Below, piece by piece: positions 50,946-64,000 of a DNA stretch of 64,000 bases. How positions within the stretch are numbered: the first letter of the stretch is position 1; the number at the start of each line of letters is the position of its first letter. The translations under genes were made by a program, and so were the position numbers. Source of the stretch: Sapria himalayana (taxonomy: Eukaryota > Streptophyta > Magnoliopsida > Malpighiales > Rafflesiaceae); NCBI GenBank assembly GCA_029783825.1, contig JAREIK010017250.1:62001-126000 (forward strand), given 5' to 3'. The notes beneath the pieces are model-generated. The model saw only the letters and a list, made by a program, of their open reading frames with translations, searched no databases and had not been told where the DNA came from.

Positions 50946-53248
50946 CTTAAATATAATTTAAATAATTTATTGAAATATTAATTACAAAATAATTTATGAG
51001 TGATACAAATATAATTTAAATAATTTATTTTTCATCAAAAAAACATATAAGGTTATAAAATGATGCAAAAACTAAAAAAAATTATTATTTAGTAATAAAT
51101 TTTATTTTGATTTTGAATCATTTTAGGTTTTTTAATTATATTTTAATTTATATCTATTATATTAAAAATAGTTTATTAATTTGTTTTTTGATAATTGATA
51201 TAACATCTACCAATAAAATTATTTATATTTAGTTTATATTATATATAGTTATAATATTTATTATTACTAAATATTGTATTCACAATTTTAAAAAATTTTA
51301 AAATTATTATATTTTCAAATGTTATAACCTTTGAAAATTTGAAAAAATATGAAAAATAATTTTTTGTTATTTAATTGTTTGAATAAAACCTATAAACCAT
51401 TAAATGCCGAAATACTTAAATCAATAACTTCTAAATCTCGAAAACCCTAAATAGATAAATTTTTTAAAAATATATATCCTAAATAATAAATAATAAATCT
51501 CATTTTTATTTTTTTCATTATAATTTTAAATATTCATTTTAATTATTTACTTGTTTATTTTTATATAAATATTAATTACAAAATAAATTATAAGTTATAC
51601 AAATATAATTTATATAAATTATTTTTCCACAAAAAAATATAGATAAACTTAATAAAAGAAGAAAAAAATTAAAAACAAAAAAATATTAAATAGTAATATA
51701 TTTTGCTTTGATTCTGAATCATTTTAGGTTTTGTAATTATATTTTAATTGATATCTAACTTATTAATAATAGATTATTAATTTATTTTTTGATCATTATT
51801 AGAATGTTTATCAATAAAAATGTTTATATTGAATTTATAAGATATATAAATTTAATAATTTTTATAACTAAATATTGTATTCACTTTTGAAAAAAGTTTT
51901 AAATTTTTATATTTTCAAAGTTTATAACCTTTGAACATGTGAAAAAATAAAAAAATATTTTTTTTGTTATTTCATTGTTTAAATAAAACCTATAAATCAC
52001 TAAATGCCTAAACACTTAAATCACTAAACTACAAAGTCCCGATACCCCTATATAGATAATCCTTAAAACTGGTTTACCATAAATAATAATTAATAAATCT
52101 CATTTTTATTTGTTTTCATTATAATTAAAAAAATTTATTTTGATTGTTAAGTTATATATATATATATATATATATTAATTATAAAATAAATTATGAGTTA
52201 AAAATATAATTTATAAAAGTTATTTTTCAACAAAAAATAGATAAGCTTATAAAAAGAATAAAAATTTAAAAACAAATAATTATTATTAAGTAATATATTT
52301 TGCTTTGCTTTTGAATCATTTTAGGTTTTATATTATATTTTAAGTAATATCAATGTTATTCATAATAAATTTTTAATTTATTTTTTGATAATTATTAGAA
52401 TATATATCAATAAAATTGGTTATATTGAATTTATATGATATATAATTATTATGATTATTATAAATAAATATTGTATTCACTTTTGAAAAAAATTTAAAAA
52501 TTATTATATTTTCAAAGGTTATAATCTTAAAAAATGAGAAAGAATACAAAAAATAAATTTTTTGTTATTTCATTTTTCAATAAAACCTATAGACCACTAA
52601 ATGTTTACTTACTTAAATCTGTAGCACAAAAACCACGAAACCCCTAAATACATAAACCTTATAATAGCTATATACTACTTAATAAATAATAAATCTCATT
52701 TTTATTTTTATTTATTATAATTTTAAATATTCATTTTAATAATTTATATTTTAATTTTTTAGAAAAATTAATTATAAAATAAATTTCGAGTGGCACAGAT
52801 ATTGTTTAAATAATTTATTTTTAATCATAAAAAAATATAAGCTTATAAAAAAATGGCAAAGTTTAAAAATTAAATATTATTATTTAGTAATATTTTTTTT
52901 TTGATTTTGAATCATTTTGTGTTATGTAAATATATTTTAATTAATATTTATATTATTAATAATAGTTTATTAATTTAATTTTTATCATTATTATATATCC
53001 ATCATTAAAATTATTTATATTGAATTTATATGATATATAATTAATAAGAATAATATAATTATACATGGTATTCACATTTCAAAAGATTTTAAAAATTATT
53101 TTATTTTCAAAGGTTATAACCTTTGAAAATCTAAAAAAACATTATAAAACCTATATACCACTAAATACCTAAAAACATAAATTTCTAAACTCCTAAACGA
53201 CAAAACCCTTAAATAATCGATCCATTAAACTAGTATACCATATATAAT

Positions 53249-53788
53249 TGTTTGGAAATTGTGCTTCCACGGTAGTGAGATTGAGATACAGAAACACAGA
53301 AACAACATAAAACTAGCAATATATCTATCACAATTCAGCAACCATCCATGATAGAATCAAAAAACAAGAAATAAATACTAAAAATAATGTGGTTCGCTAG
53401 TCGCTCAGTACGACTCGCTAAATCCACCATAAAATACTTATGCATTACAGATTAAAGCAACAGAAATTTCTTATAGTATGTAGCACATAGAATAGTCACG
53501 ATAAATCACACAGAGAGAAGAGAGAGACAATGAACAGTTCCACGAGTACAAAAATAGCTACCCAAAAATAAAATTACAAAACATTTTATATTAAAATTTA
53601 TCTCGGTTCATTTAACCGGAGCGGGTCGGATCATTAGACGGGTCAGGCTCTGCTCAAATTTCGGCCAGCTGTCTAGTCAGTGAGACCTCCGTTATTGTGC
53701 TACTGCTACATCGCCGGCCTCTTAATATTTCCTTTCCTACACTTAAATGAAAATATTAAAAAAGAAAAAATATTTGGTTATACAAACA
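53249..53788 (-). mobile_element. Probable solo LTR (Ty1-copia-like), copy 2, inverted
   Basis: 540 bp, the reverse-complement counterpart of 22,409-22,948 with scattered substitutions and the same length. On the + strand it starts TGTTTGGAAATTG and ends TATACAAACA. The flanks are the same satellite positions as in copy 1, including the reversed sliver beyond 53,789, so it is a duplicate of one insertion and not a second insertion. Confidence 0.62.
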
Positions 53789-56092
53789 GATTATCAAAAA
53801 ATAAATTACATATACAGCAATAATAAATCTTAAATCTCATTTTAATTTGTATTCATTATTATTTTAAATATTTATTAGTTTATTTTTTATATAAATATTA
53901 ATTACAAAATAAATAATTAGTCAGACAAATATAATATTAATAATTTACTTTTAATAAAAAAAATAATATTATAAAAAGAAGTAAAAATGTAAAAAGAAAA
54001 AATTATTATTTAGTAATAAATTTTAAATTGATTTTGAATCAATTTAGGTTTTGTAATTATATTTTAATTTATATCTATCATATTAATAATAGTTTATTAA
54101 TTTATTTTTTGATAATTGATATCATATCTATCAATAAAATTGTTTATATTTAGTTAATATTATATATAATTATAATGATTATTATTACTAAATATTATAT
54201 TCACATTTTTAAAAAAATTTAAAATTATTATATTTCAAAGGTTATATCCTTTGAAAATGTGAAAAATTATCAAAAATATTTTTTTTTGTTATTTCATTGT
54301 TTAAATAAAACCTATAAACCACTAAATGCCTAAAAACATAAATTACTAAACTCCTAAATGATAAAACCTTTAAATAATTATTCCATTAAACTAGTATAGA
54401 TTAATAAAAAATCATAAATCTGATTTTAATTTTTATTCAGTATAATTTTAAATTTTTATTTTAATTATTTATCAGTTTATTTTTATAGAAACATTAATTA
54501 CAAAATAAATTATTAGTGAGACAGATCTAATTTAAATTAAAACAGTATCCCTAAATAATAAATAATAAATCTCATTTTTTTTAATTATAATTTTAAATAT
54601 TCATTTTAATTATTTATTTGTTTATTTATATATAAATATTAATTACAAAATAAATTGAGTTAGACAAAAATAATTTATATAAATTATTTTTCATCAAATA
54701 TTAAAGAAAAACTTTTTAAAAGAAAAAAAATTTTCAAAACAAAAAATTATTATATAGTAATATATTTTGCTTTTTCTTCTGAATCATTTTAGGTTTTGTA
54801 ATTATATTTTTATTGATATCTATCTTATTAATAATAGATTATTAATTTATTTTTTGATCATTACTAGAATATTTATCAATAAAATTGTTTATATTGAATT
54901 TACATGATATATAATTATTAATATTATTATAACTAAATATTATATTTACATTTGAAAATAATTTAAAAATTATTATATTTTTAAAGGTTATCATCTTTGA
55001 AAATGAGATAAAATCACAAAAATAAAATTTTGTGATTTTATTATTTATATAAAAACCTATCAACTACTAAATGCCTAAACGCTTAAATCTTTATACTCCT
55101 AAACCCCAAAACCACAAAACCCTAAAATACTTAAACATTTAAACCATCTTTAAATGTTTAAGTATTTATAAATAATTTATAAATATCTATCAATAAATTA
55201 TAGTTTATTAATTGATTTTTTGATCATTATTATATTTATATTTATTTTTAGTTTATTAATATCTATCAATAAAATTGTTTATTTTTAATCTACATGATAT
55301 ATAATTATTAAGTTTATTATAACTAAAAATTGTATTCACATTTCAAAAAAATTTTAAAATTATTATATTTATAAAGGTTATAACCTTCAAAATTGATAAC
55401 AAATTTGAAAAATAATTTTTTTGTTATTTCATTATTTAAATAAAACATATAAACTACTAAATGCCTAAACACTTAAATAACTAAACTTTGAAACTCCTAA
55501 ATACTTAAACCATTAAACCGGTATATCCTAAATAAATAATCATAAATCTCATTTTTATTTGTATACATTATAATTTTAATATTCATTTTAATTATTTATT
55601 AGTTTATTTTTATAGAAATATTAATTGCAAAATAAAATTATGAGTGAGACAAATATAATTTAAATAATTTATCTTCATCAAAAAAATTTATTAGCTTATA
55701 AAAAGAATCAAAAATATAAAAATAAAAAATTATTATTTAGTAATATATTTTACATTGATTTTGAATCGTTTTAGGTTTTGCAAATATATTTTAATTAATA
55801 TCTATGATATTAATAATAGTTTATTAATCTATTTTATGATCAGTATTATAATATCGATCAATAAAATTATTTATATTTAATTTACATGATATTTAATTTT
55901 TATGATTATTAAAATTAAATATTGTATTAACATTTGAAAAAAAATTTAAAAATTATAATATTTTCAATGGTTATAACCTTGAAAATGAGAAAAAATCAAA
56001 AAAATAATTTTTTTTGTTATTTAATTATTTAAATAAAGCCTATAAACCACAAAATACTGAAATACTTAAATTACTAAACTCCTAAACCCTGA
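53789..56092 (-). repeat. 0.6-kb satellite array, inverted block part 3
   Basis: Four dyads, near 54,241, 54,987, 55,378 and 55,971, corresponding in reverse to 18,305, 17,564, 17,181 and 16,588. Compared with block 3, about 3.6 kb (six monomers) is missing between the 54,241 monomer and the LTR. A chimeric junction lies near 54,515. The frame at 54,842-55,063 is repeat translation. No gene seen. Confidence 0.92.
55125..55167. repeat. Perfect fold-back hairpin, copy C
   Basis: Left arm AAATACTTAAACATTTAAA (55,125-55,143), loop CCATC (55,144-55,148), right arm the exact complement (55,149-55,167). Nineteen of 19 pairs match. Confidence 0.95.
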
Positions 56093-58187
56093 TACTGCTA
56101 CACCACACACACATAGTGACTGACCACAGTACACTCGTGCACATATTCTTGTCCATCTTGGTATAGCATTTAGATGGGCTAGCAAGTCATGGAAGCAGCT
56201 AGAAGTATGGGCCACCAGCTTGTAGAGGGCCCCACTAGCAAGCCGGGATGATAACATTGAGACAACTGACGAGACCGAGCAAAGTGGTCGAGAGTAAACC
56301 CATGACTAGCTAGGAGTGGGTCCCACTAGCCCTATCAAGCAGCATAGAGAGCCACCCAACAGTCGCCCAACAAGAGTAGCAGGTAATCATAGATAATTAG
56401 AGTGTGAGATGGACCTCATCACACATGAACACGGATGCATGCGTATTTTTTGATATTTTGTCGGTGCAACATACAATAACTTCTTGGAGTTAGAGGAGGA
56501 AGCATTCTAACCCAAGAGATACTCTTTTGAAGACCATGGAGCAAAAGAATATGGAATTCAGAGGTGAGAATGAATTGAAAAAATGTCGTAGATATGGACT
56601 TGTGGATTTATGGGTATTCAGTTTTAAATGTATTCCATTACATAGCAATGACATAGGCAAATGCTTGATGCTGGATGTTACACACATGCACAATCTTATA
56701 TTTGCATAGTTTTAATATCGTGCATCATTCAGGTTCCCCCAAAAGGCTTGGACAAATTCGAATGGAAAGGACGTAGTGCGCATAATGACTCAATGCCAAC
56801 TCTGAAGTATGGGAATGCCAAGTGATTTTATTTGTATTCGTACGCTTGAATTCTTAGGAATTATGTTTTTTTATGTATTTTATGCATAGAATCATTAAGG
56901 TGCATAGGATTTGATGGGCTGGCCTAAATAAGTCAGCTTTTTAGTCTCTTGTAAGTTGTGTGCATAAATGATAATTAAAGTGTGTATTTTCCAAAAAAAA
57001 ACAAAATGAAACCATAAACCCTAAACTTTAAATCCTAAACCTTAAACTATAAACTATAACCCTAATCCATAAACTCTAAATCCTAAATCTCATGTTTTGC
57101 ACTTTTATAATCAAATGACTAAGTGTTAAATTTAATTTGAAATTCACAACTTTTAGGAATGTCACAGAATTATCTCTTTGTTTATGTAACACAAAGTCAT
57201 GACTCAAGGGGTGAGTTATGGATTAAGTCTATTTCTTGCTTTAGATTATTGTAGCATTAGCAATGGTCATGATTGTGTATTTTATCTCTAGAACACAAAA
57301 TCATATCGATGAGAATATGCCATAACTTATGTCTATGTGTTGAACATATTGTGATGGCGCTAAGAATGATCATGAATATATATTTAATCACTATAATACT
57401 GGGTCATAGTATTGGATATGACCATAGCTTATGCATTTTATCTTTATATTGCAAAGTCATTGCACTATGAATGATTGTAACTTTGGACATTCCTCAAGAG
57501 CCAAATTCATGACCCTAAAAATAATTAAAGCTAGAGTAGTACTCTTTATAACATTCTATAGCTAAAATTCATGGGATTGGAAATATCAATATGGCTTTTT
57601 CCTTTGATTTGTGACCTCAAGTGTCAATATGCAAAACTAATATTTTGAGCAATGATTAAAACCTTTTATACATTTGAATATGATTTATTTACACCTTTTT
57701 GGGTATTGTGAGCTTGTATACATAACTCATTTAATATAAAAAAAAGAAATGATACTTTTCATATCAACGAGGATATATAAAAAAGACTTAGACATGCCAA
57801 TAAAATAAATTTTTTGATTCTTGATTGAAAGAGAGCCCATACTTCTTGCCCTGCTCAAACCACCATGGGGCTAGTTTGTTCTAATAGGCTACAAGGTGGT
57901 AATTTTTTAGAGGTGAACTATGTTTTAAAAAAATTTCTTTGAGTGTGTGCATGAGAGATATTTTAGAAGAAATTACAATAATCAATATAAATAGCATCCT
58001 TAACAACTAGCTATTTCAACACATAGGGGTACAACTAAGGTTTGGTCTGTTAGCATACATTAGTCAAATTACCTTTGATAGTCCAGTGATTAAACATCAA
58101 ATATGATGAGACATAATAGAGATAAAGTAAAAGCTCCTATTATTTTGGTTAGAGCTTTAGCAATCATTCTAGAGTTGAGAGAGGAAC
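56093..58187 (-). other. Anonymous non-satellite segment, copy C (inverted, deleted)
   Basis: 2,095 bp, the reverse complement of segments A and B. A deletion of about 370 bp, corresponding to about 35,739-36,105 of copy B, joins 'ctaattatctatg' to 'attacctgctac' at about 56,386-56,391. Frames at 56,066-56,257 minus, 56,490-56,693 minus, 56,527-56,709 plus and 57,273-57,470 plus are short and unrecognised. Confidence 0.87.
57009..57092 (-). repeat. Degenerate TTTAGGG tract in segment C
   Basis: Complementary-strand counterpart of 15,133-15,211, with CCTAAAC, CCTAAAT and CCTAATC units. Confidence 0.8.
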
Positions 58188-60870
58188 AAAATAAATTATT
58201 TTAATTATTCAGTATAATTTTAATTTTTTATCAGTTTATTTTTATAGAAATATTAATAACAAAATAAATTATTAGTGAGATGGATCTAAATTCAATTAAA
58301 CCGGTATATCCTAAATAATAAAGAATAAATCTCATTTCTTTTCATTTTAATTTTAAATATTCAAATTTAATTATTTGTTTTTTTATTTTTATATAAATAT
58401 TAATTACAAAATAAATTATGAGTTACACAAATATAATTTATATAAATTATTTTTCATCAAAATAATATAGATAAACTTATTAAAAAAAAATTTCAAAACA
58501 AAAAATTATTATATAGTAATATATTTTGTATTACTTATTAATCATTTTAGGTTTTGTAATTATATTATAATTGATATCTATCTTATTAATAAAAGATTAT
58601 TAATTTATTTTTTGATCATTATTAAAATTTTTATCAATAAAAAAGTTAATATTGAATTTATATGATATATAAATATAAAGATTATTATAACTAAATATTG
58701 AATTAACTTTTGAAAAAAATTTATTAATTATTATATTTTCTAAGGTTATAACCTTTGAAAATATCAAAAAATAATAAAAATAAATTTTTTGTTTTTAAAA
58801 TTTTTAAATAAAACCTATAAAATACTAAATGCATACACAGTTAAATAAGTAAACTCCTAGACCCCGTAATGCCTAAATACAGCAACCATTAAATTGATAT
58901 ATAATACATAATAAATAATAAATCTAATTTTTATTTCTATTTATTATAATTTTAAATATTCATTTTAATTATTTATTAGTTTATTTTGATAAAAATATTT
59001 ATTACAAAATAAATTATAAGTGTGACAAATATAATTTAAATAATTTATTTTTAATCAATATAAGTAATTACGCTTATAAAATAAGTAAAAATTTAAAAAT
59101 TAAAAATTATTATTAAGTAATATATTTTAATTTGATTTTGAATCAATTTAAGTTTTGTAAATATCGTTTAATTAATTTCTATATTTTTATTAATAGTTTA
59201 TTAATTTAATTTTTGATCATTATTATAATATATATCAATAAAATTGTTTATATTGAATTTCTATGATATATAATTATTAATATTCTTATTACTAAAATAT
59301 TATATTTACTTTTAAAAAGATTTTAAATATTATTATATTTTCAAAGGTTATAACCTATGAAAATGAGAAAAAATTATAAATTTTTTTTATTATTTTATTG
59401 TTTAAATAAAACCTATAAACCACTAAATGCATAAAAACATAAATAACTAATTTTTCAAATGACAAAACTCATAAATACTTAAACCATTTAACTTGTATAC
59501 ATTAATAATAAATCATAAATTTCATTTTAATTTTTATTCAGTATAATTTAAAATTTTATTTTTATTATTTATTAGTTAATTTTTATAGAAATATTAATTA
59601 CAAAATAAATTATTAGTGAGACAGAAATAATTAAAATTAAACTGGTATACCCTAAATATTAATTAATAAATCACATTTTTTTCATTATAATTTTAAACAT
59701 TCATTTTAATTATTTATTTGTTCATTTTTATATAAATATTAAATACAAAATAAATTATAAGTTAAACAAATATAATTTATATAAATTATTTTTAATCAAA
59801 AAATATAGATAAACTGTTTAAAATAAAAAAAATTCAAAACAAAAAATTATTATATTATACTATATTTTGCTTTGCATTTGAATTATTTTTGGTTTTATAA
59901 ATATATTTTAATTGATATCTATCTTATAAATAATAGATTATTTTTTTATTTTTTGATCATTTTTAAAATATTTATCAATAAAATTTGTTATATTGAATTT
60001 ATATGGTATATAAATACAATGATTATTATAACTAAATATTAAATTCACTTTTAAAAAAAATTTTAAAATTATTATATTTTCAAAGGTTATAACAATTGAA
60101 AATAACAAAAAATAATAAAAATAAATATTTTGTTTATTTAATTTTTAAATAAAACCTATAACCACTAAATGCATACATAGCCAAATCAGTAAACTCCTAA
60201 ATTACGTAATACCTAAATACATAAACCATTAAACTGCTATATACTACTTAAAAATTAATAAATCTTATTTTTATTTCAATTTATTATAATTTTAAATATT
60301 CATTTTAATTATTATTTAGTTTATTTTTATAGAAATATTTATTACAAAATAATGTATGAATGCGATAAATATAATTTAAATAATTTATTTTTAATCAATA
60401 AAAGTATTTACGCTTAAAAAATAAGCAAAAATTTAAAAATTAAGAATTATTATTAAGTAATATATTTAACTTTAATTCTGTATCAATTTGGGTTTTGTAA
60501 ATATTTTTAAATTAATATCTATATTATTATTAATAGTTTATTAAATTAATTTTTGATCATTATTATAATATCTATCAATAAAATTGTTTATATTGAATTT
60601 ATATGATATATAATTATTAATATTATTATAACTAAATATTATATTCACATTTTAAAAAATGTTAAATATTATTATATTTTCAAAGTTTATGACCTAAGAA
60701 AATGAAAAAAAATTACAAAATGTTTTTTTGTTATTTTATTGTTTAAATAAAACCTATAAACCACTAAATACCTAAAAATATAAATCGCTAAATTACTAAA
60801 TGACAAATTCTTTAAATACTTAAACAATTAAACTAGTATACATTAATAATAAATCATAAATTTCGTTTTA
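58188..60870 (-). repeat. 0.6-kb satellite array, inverted block part 4
   Basis: Dyads near 58,747, 59,350, 60,092 and 60,689 in reverse orientation. Chimeric junctions near 58,275 and 59,620. The block ends in 'aaatttcgtttta' at about 60,870, where + oriented monomer starts mid-unit. No gene seen. Confidence 0.92.
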
Positions 60871-63800
60871 ATAAATTTTTATTTTTAAAATTTTGCTTCT
60901 TTTTATAAGCATATATTTTTTTTTGATAAAAATAAATTATTTAAAATATATCTGTCTCACTAATAATTTATTTTGTAATTAATATTTTTATAAAAATAAA
61001 CTGATAAATAATTAAAATAAAAATTTAAAATTACTTTTAATAAAAATTAAAATGAGATTTATGATTTATTATTAATGTATACCAATTTAATAATTTTAAG
61101 TATTTAGAAGTTTTGTCATTTAGGAGTTTAGCGATTTATTTTTTTAGGCATTTAGTGGTTTATAGGTTTATTTAAACAATAAAATAACAAAAAAAATTTA
61201 TAATTTTTGTCATATTCGAAGGTTATAACCTTTGAAAATATAATAATATTTAAAATTTTTTCTAATGTGAATACCATATTTAGTTATAATAATTTTATTA
61301 ATTATATATCATATAAATTCAATATAAACAATTTTATTGATAGATATTATAATAATGATCAAAAATTAAATTAATAAACTATTAATAATAAGATAGATAT
61401 TAATAAAAAAATATTTAGAAAACCCAAATTGATTCAAAATTAAAGTAAAAAATATTACTGGATAATAATTTTTAATTTTTAAAATTTTACTTCTTTTATA
61501 AAATATATATATTTTTTGATTAAAAATAAATTATTTAAATTATATTTGTCGCACTCACAATTTATTTTGTAATGAATATTTATATAAAATAAACTTATAA
61601 ATAATTAAAATTAATATTAAAATAATAATAAATTAAAATAAAAATTAGATTTATTAATTATTAAGTAGTATATAGAGGCATAATGGTTTATGTATTTAGG
61701 CATTACATGCCTTAAAAGTTTACTGATTTTACTGTGTATGAATTTTTGGTTTATAGGTTTTATTTAAAAATTAAAATTACAAAATATTTATTTTTATTAT
61801 ATTTTGATATTTTCAAATGTAATAACCTTTGAAAATATAATAATTTTTAAATTTTTTTTAAATGTGAATTCAATATTTAGTTATAATAATCATTATATTT
61901 ATATTTCATATAAATTCAAAATAAACATTATGATTGATAATAATTCTAAAAATAATCAAAAAATAAATTAATAATCTATTATTAATTTGATAGCTATCAA
62001 TTAAAATATAATAAAAAAACCTAAAATGATTCAGAAGAAATCAAAATATATTAATATATAATAATTTATTGTTTTTAATTTTTTTTTCTTTTAAAAAGTT
62101 TATCCATATTCTTTTGATGAATATTAATTTATATAAATTATATTTGTCAAACTCATAATTTATTTCTTAATTAATATTTATATAAAAATAAACAAATAAA
62201 TAATTAAAATGAAGATTTAAAATTATAATTAAAAAATTAATATTGAGATTTATTCTTTATTATTTTTGGTGTACCAGTCTAATTTAAATTAGATATATCT
62301 CACTAATAATTTATTTTGTAATTAATATTTCAATAAAAATAAACTGATAAATAATTAAAATAAAAATTTAAAATTATACTGAATAAAATTAAAATGAGAT
62401 TTGTGAATTATTATTAATGTATACCCATTTATTATTTTAAGTATTAATGGTTTTTTCATTTATGACATTAGCGATTTATGTTTTTAGGCATTTAGTGGTT
62501 TATAGATTTTATTAAAACAATTAAATAACAAAAAAATTATTTTTAATATTTTTTCACATTTTCAAAGGTTATAACCTTTGAAAATATGATTATTTTAAAA
62601 TTTTTTAAAATGTTAATATAATATTTAGTAATAATAATCATTATAATTATATATAATATAAACTAAATATAAATAATTTTATTGATAGATATGATATCAA
62701 TTATCAAAAAATAAATTAATATGCTATTATTAATATGATAGATATAAATTAAAATAAAATTGCAAAACCTAAAAATATTCAAAATCCAAGGAAAATTTAT
62801 TACTAAATAATAATTTTTTTTTGCTTCTTTTTATAAGCTTATATTTTTTAATGAAAAATAAATTATTTAAATTATATTTGTATCACTCATAATTTATTTT
62901 GTAATTAATATTTTAATAAATTATTTAAATTATACTTAAGGTTTACTAGTTTAAAGGTTTAAGTGTTTAGGCATTTAGTGGTTTATAAGTTTTATTTAAA
63001 CAATGATATAACAAAAAATATAATTTAATTATTTTTTTTAATTTTTGAAGGTTATAACCTTTGAAAATATATAAATTTTTAAATTTTTTTCAAATGTAAA
63101 TATAATATTATTTATAATAATCTTAATAATTATAAGTCATTTAAATTAAATATAAATAATTACATTATTAGATATTATTATAATGATCAAAAAAATTTAA
63201 TAAACTATTATTAATAAGATAGATATTATTTAAAATATATTTGCAAAATCTAAATTTATTCAAAATCAAAGTAAAATATATTACTAAATAATAATTTTTT
63301 TAAAGTTTTGCTTTTTTTATAACTTTATATTTTTGTTATTATAAATAAATTATTTAAATTAATTTGTCTTACTCATAATTTATTTTGTAATTTATAATAC
63401 TATAATAATAAACTAATAAATAATTAAAATAATTTTTTAAAATTATAATGAATACAAATAAAATTGAGATTTATTATTTATTATTCAGGATATACAGGTT
63501 TAATGGTTTAAGTATTTAGGTGTTTTTGGGATTAGGAGTTTAGTGATTTAAGTGTTTAGACCTTTAGTGATCTATAGGTATTATCTAAAAAATTAAAAAA
63601 CAAAAAATTTAATTTATTGACTTTTTTTAATTTTTAAAGGTTGTAACCTTTGAAAGTATAATAATTTTAAATTTTTTAAAATGTGATTATAATATTTAGT
63701 TATAATAACCTTTATAATTATATATATTGTAAACTAAATATAAATAATTATATTACTAGATATTATAATAATGATTAATACATAAATTAATAAACTAGTA

Positions 63801-64000
63801 TTAATAAGAATGATATAAATTAAAATATAATTTTAGAATCTAGAATGATTCAAAATCAAAATAAGATATATTACTAAATAATATTTTGTTATCTTAAAAA
63901 TTTTTCTCATTTTATATGCATATATATTTTTTTGATGAAAATAAATTATTTAAATTATATCTGTCTCACTAATAATTTATTTTGTAATTAATATTTCTAT
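60871..64000 (+). repeat. 0.6-kb satellite array, block 6 (+ orientation), runs off window
   Basis: Dyads near 61,220, 61,822, 62,570, 63,056 and 63,648. A chimeric junction lies near 62,270 and a second-type junction near 62,915-62,950. A full 11-unit 8-bp tract lies at 63,498-63,585. The array continues beyond the window end. No gene seen. Confidence 0.93.

Larger units (their letters stand above)
47743..53248 (-). repeat. 0.6-kb satellite array, inverted block part 2
   Basis: Nine dyads, near 48,255, 49,001, 49,593, 50,187, 50,777, 51,324, 51,927, 52,521 and 53,115. The 48,255 copy has the 'caaatgttataac' variant that precedes the hAT site in all three paralogous arrays. A chimeric junction lies near 48,525 and a second-type junction near 50,940, plus an (AT)n run at 52,153-52,175. 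The frames at 48,667-48,918 and 49,185-49,463 are repeat translations. No gene seen. Confidence 0.92.

Noticed and set aside
1..64000. CRISPR array
   Set aside because: Repeat unit is about 600 bp without regular short spacers, and the context is clearly a plant nuclear genome.
1..64000. Centromere
   Set aside because: AT-rich satellite with higher-order structure would fit, but sequence alone cannot show centromere function; heterochromatin elsewhere is equally possible.
1..64000. Plastid or mitochondrial DNA
   Set aside because: No organelle gene, rRNA or tRNA is seen, and tandem 0.6-kb satellite with hAT elements is a nuclear feature.

Overview
The window reads as nuclear heterochromatin of a flowering plant and contains no intact gene. 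About 50 kb is an extremely AT-rich tandem array (satellite) of a roughly 0.6 kb monomer, interrupted by GC-richer inserts. Three things point to a plant: hAT transposase remnants with the plant-type 'TTDTWTS', 'TRWNST' and 'AYESTFST' signatures; a probable Ty1-copia-like solo LTR; and degenerate TTTAGGG telomere-like tracts. The species cannot be named from the sequence.

Monomer anatomy, in the + sense: (1) an 88-bp tract made of eleven 8-bp units of the form (a/g)TTTAGNG; (2) a poly(A/T) stretch; (3) a central dyad whose half-site is TTTTCAAAGGTTA, giving perfect palindromes of 26 to 42 bp in many copies; (4) about 450 bp of AT-rich sequence. I count about 85 dyads, mostly 590-610 bp apart. 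Other spacings mark deletion-junction variants: about 740 bp (an extra truncated monomer), about 390 bp (a fold-back variant), and a few shorter ones.

Layout: array in + orientation 1-38,324; inverted array 38,325-60,870; + orientation again 60,871-64,000. Inserts in order: hAT-1 (3,889-5,517, internally deleted); anonymous segment copy A (14,036-16,471); solo LTR (22,409-22,948); segment copy B (33,908-36,401); then in the inverted block hAT-2 (44,032-47,734, longer), solo LTR (53,249-53,788) and segment copy C (56,093-58,187). The inserts are not independent insertions. They sit in matching positions of larger duplicated units, so they act as markers of a higher-order repeat with a period near 19.9 kb, with a nested 5.49 kb duplication and one large inverted copy.

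Nothing here forms a pathway. The only coding remnants are two decayed hAT transposases, the longer one carrying several frameshifts and stops. The most interesting content is structural: the 8-bp telomere-like register that changes in multiples of 8 bp, the repeated long palindromes, recurrent chimeric junctions, fold-back hairpins, and one hAT insertion seen as an empty site, a long copy and a deletion derivative in paralogous arrays.
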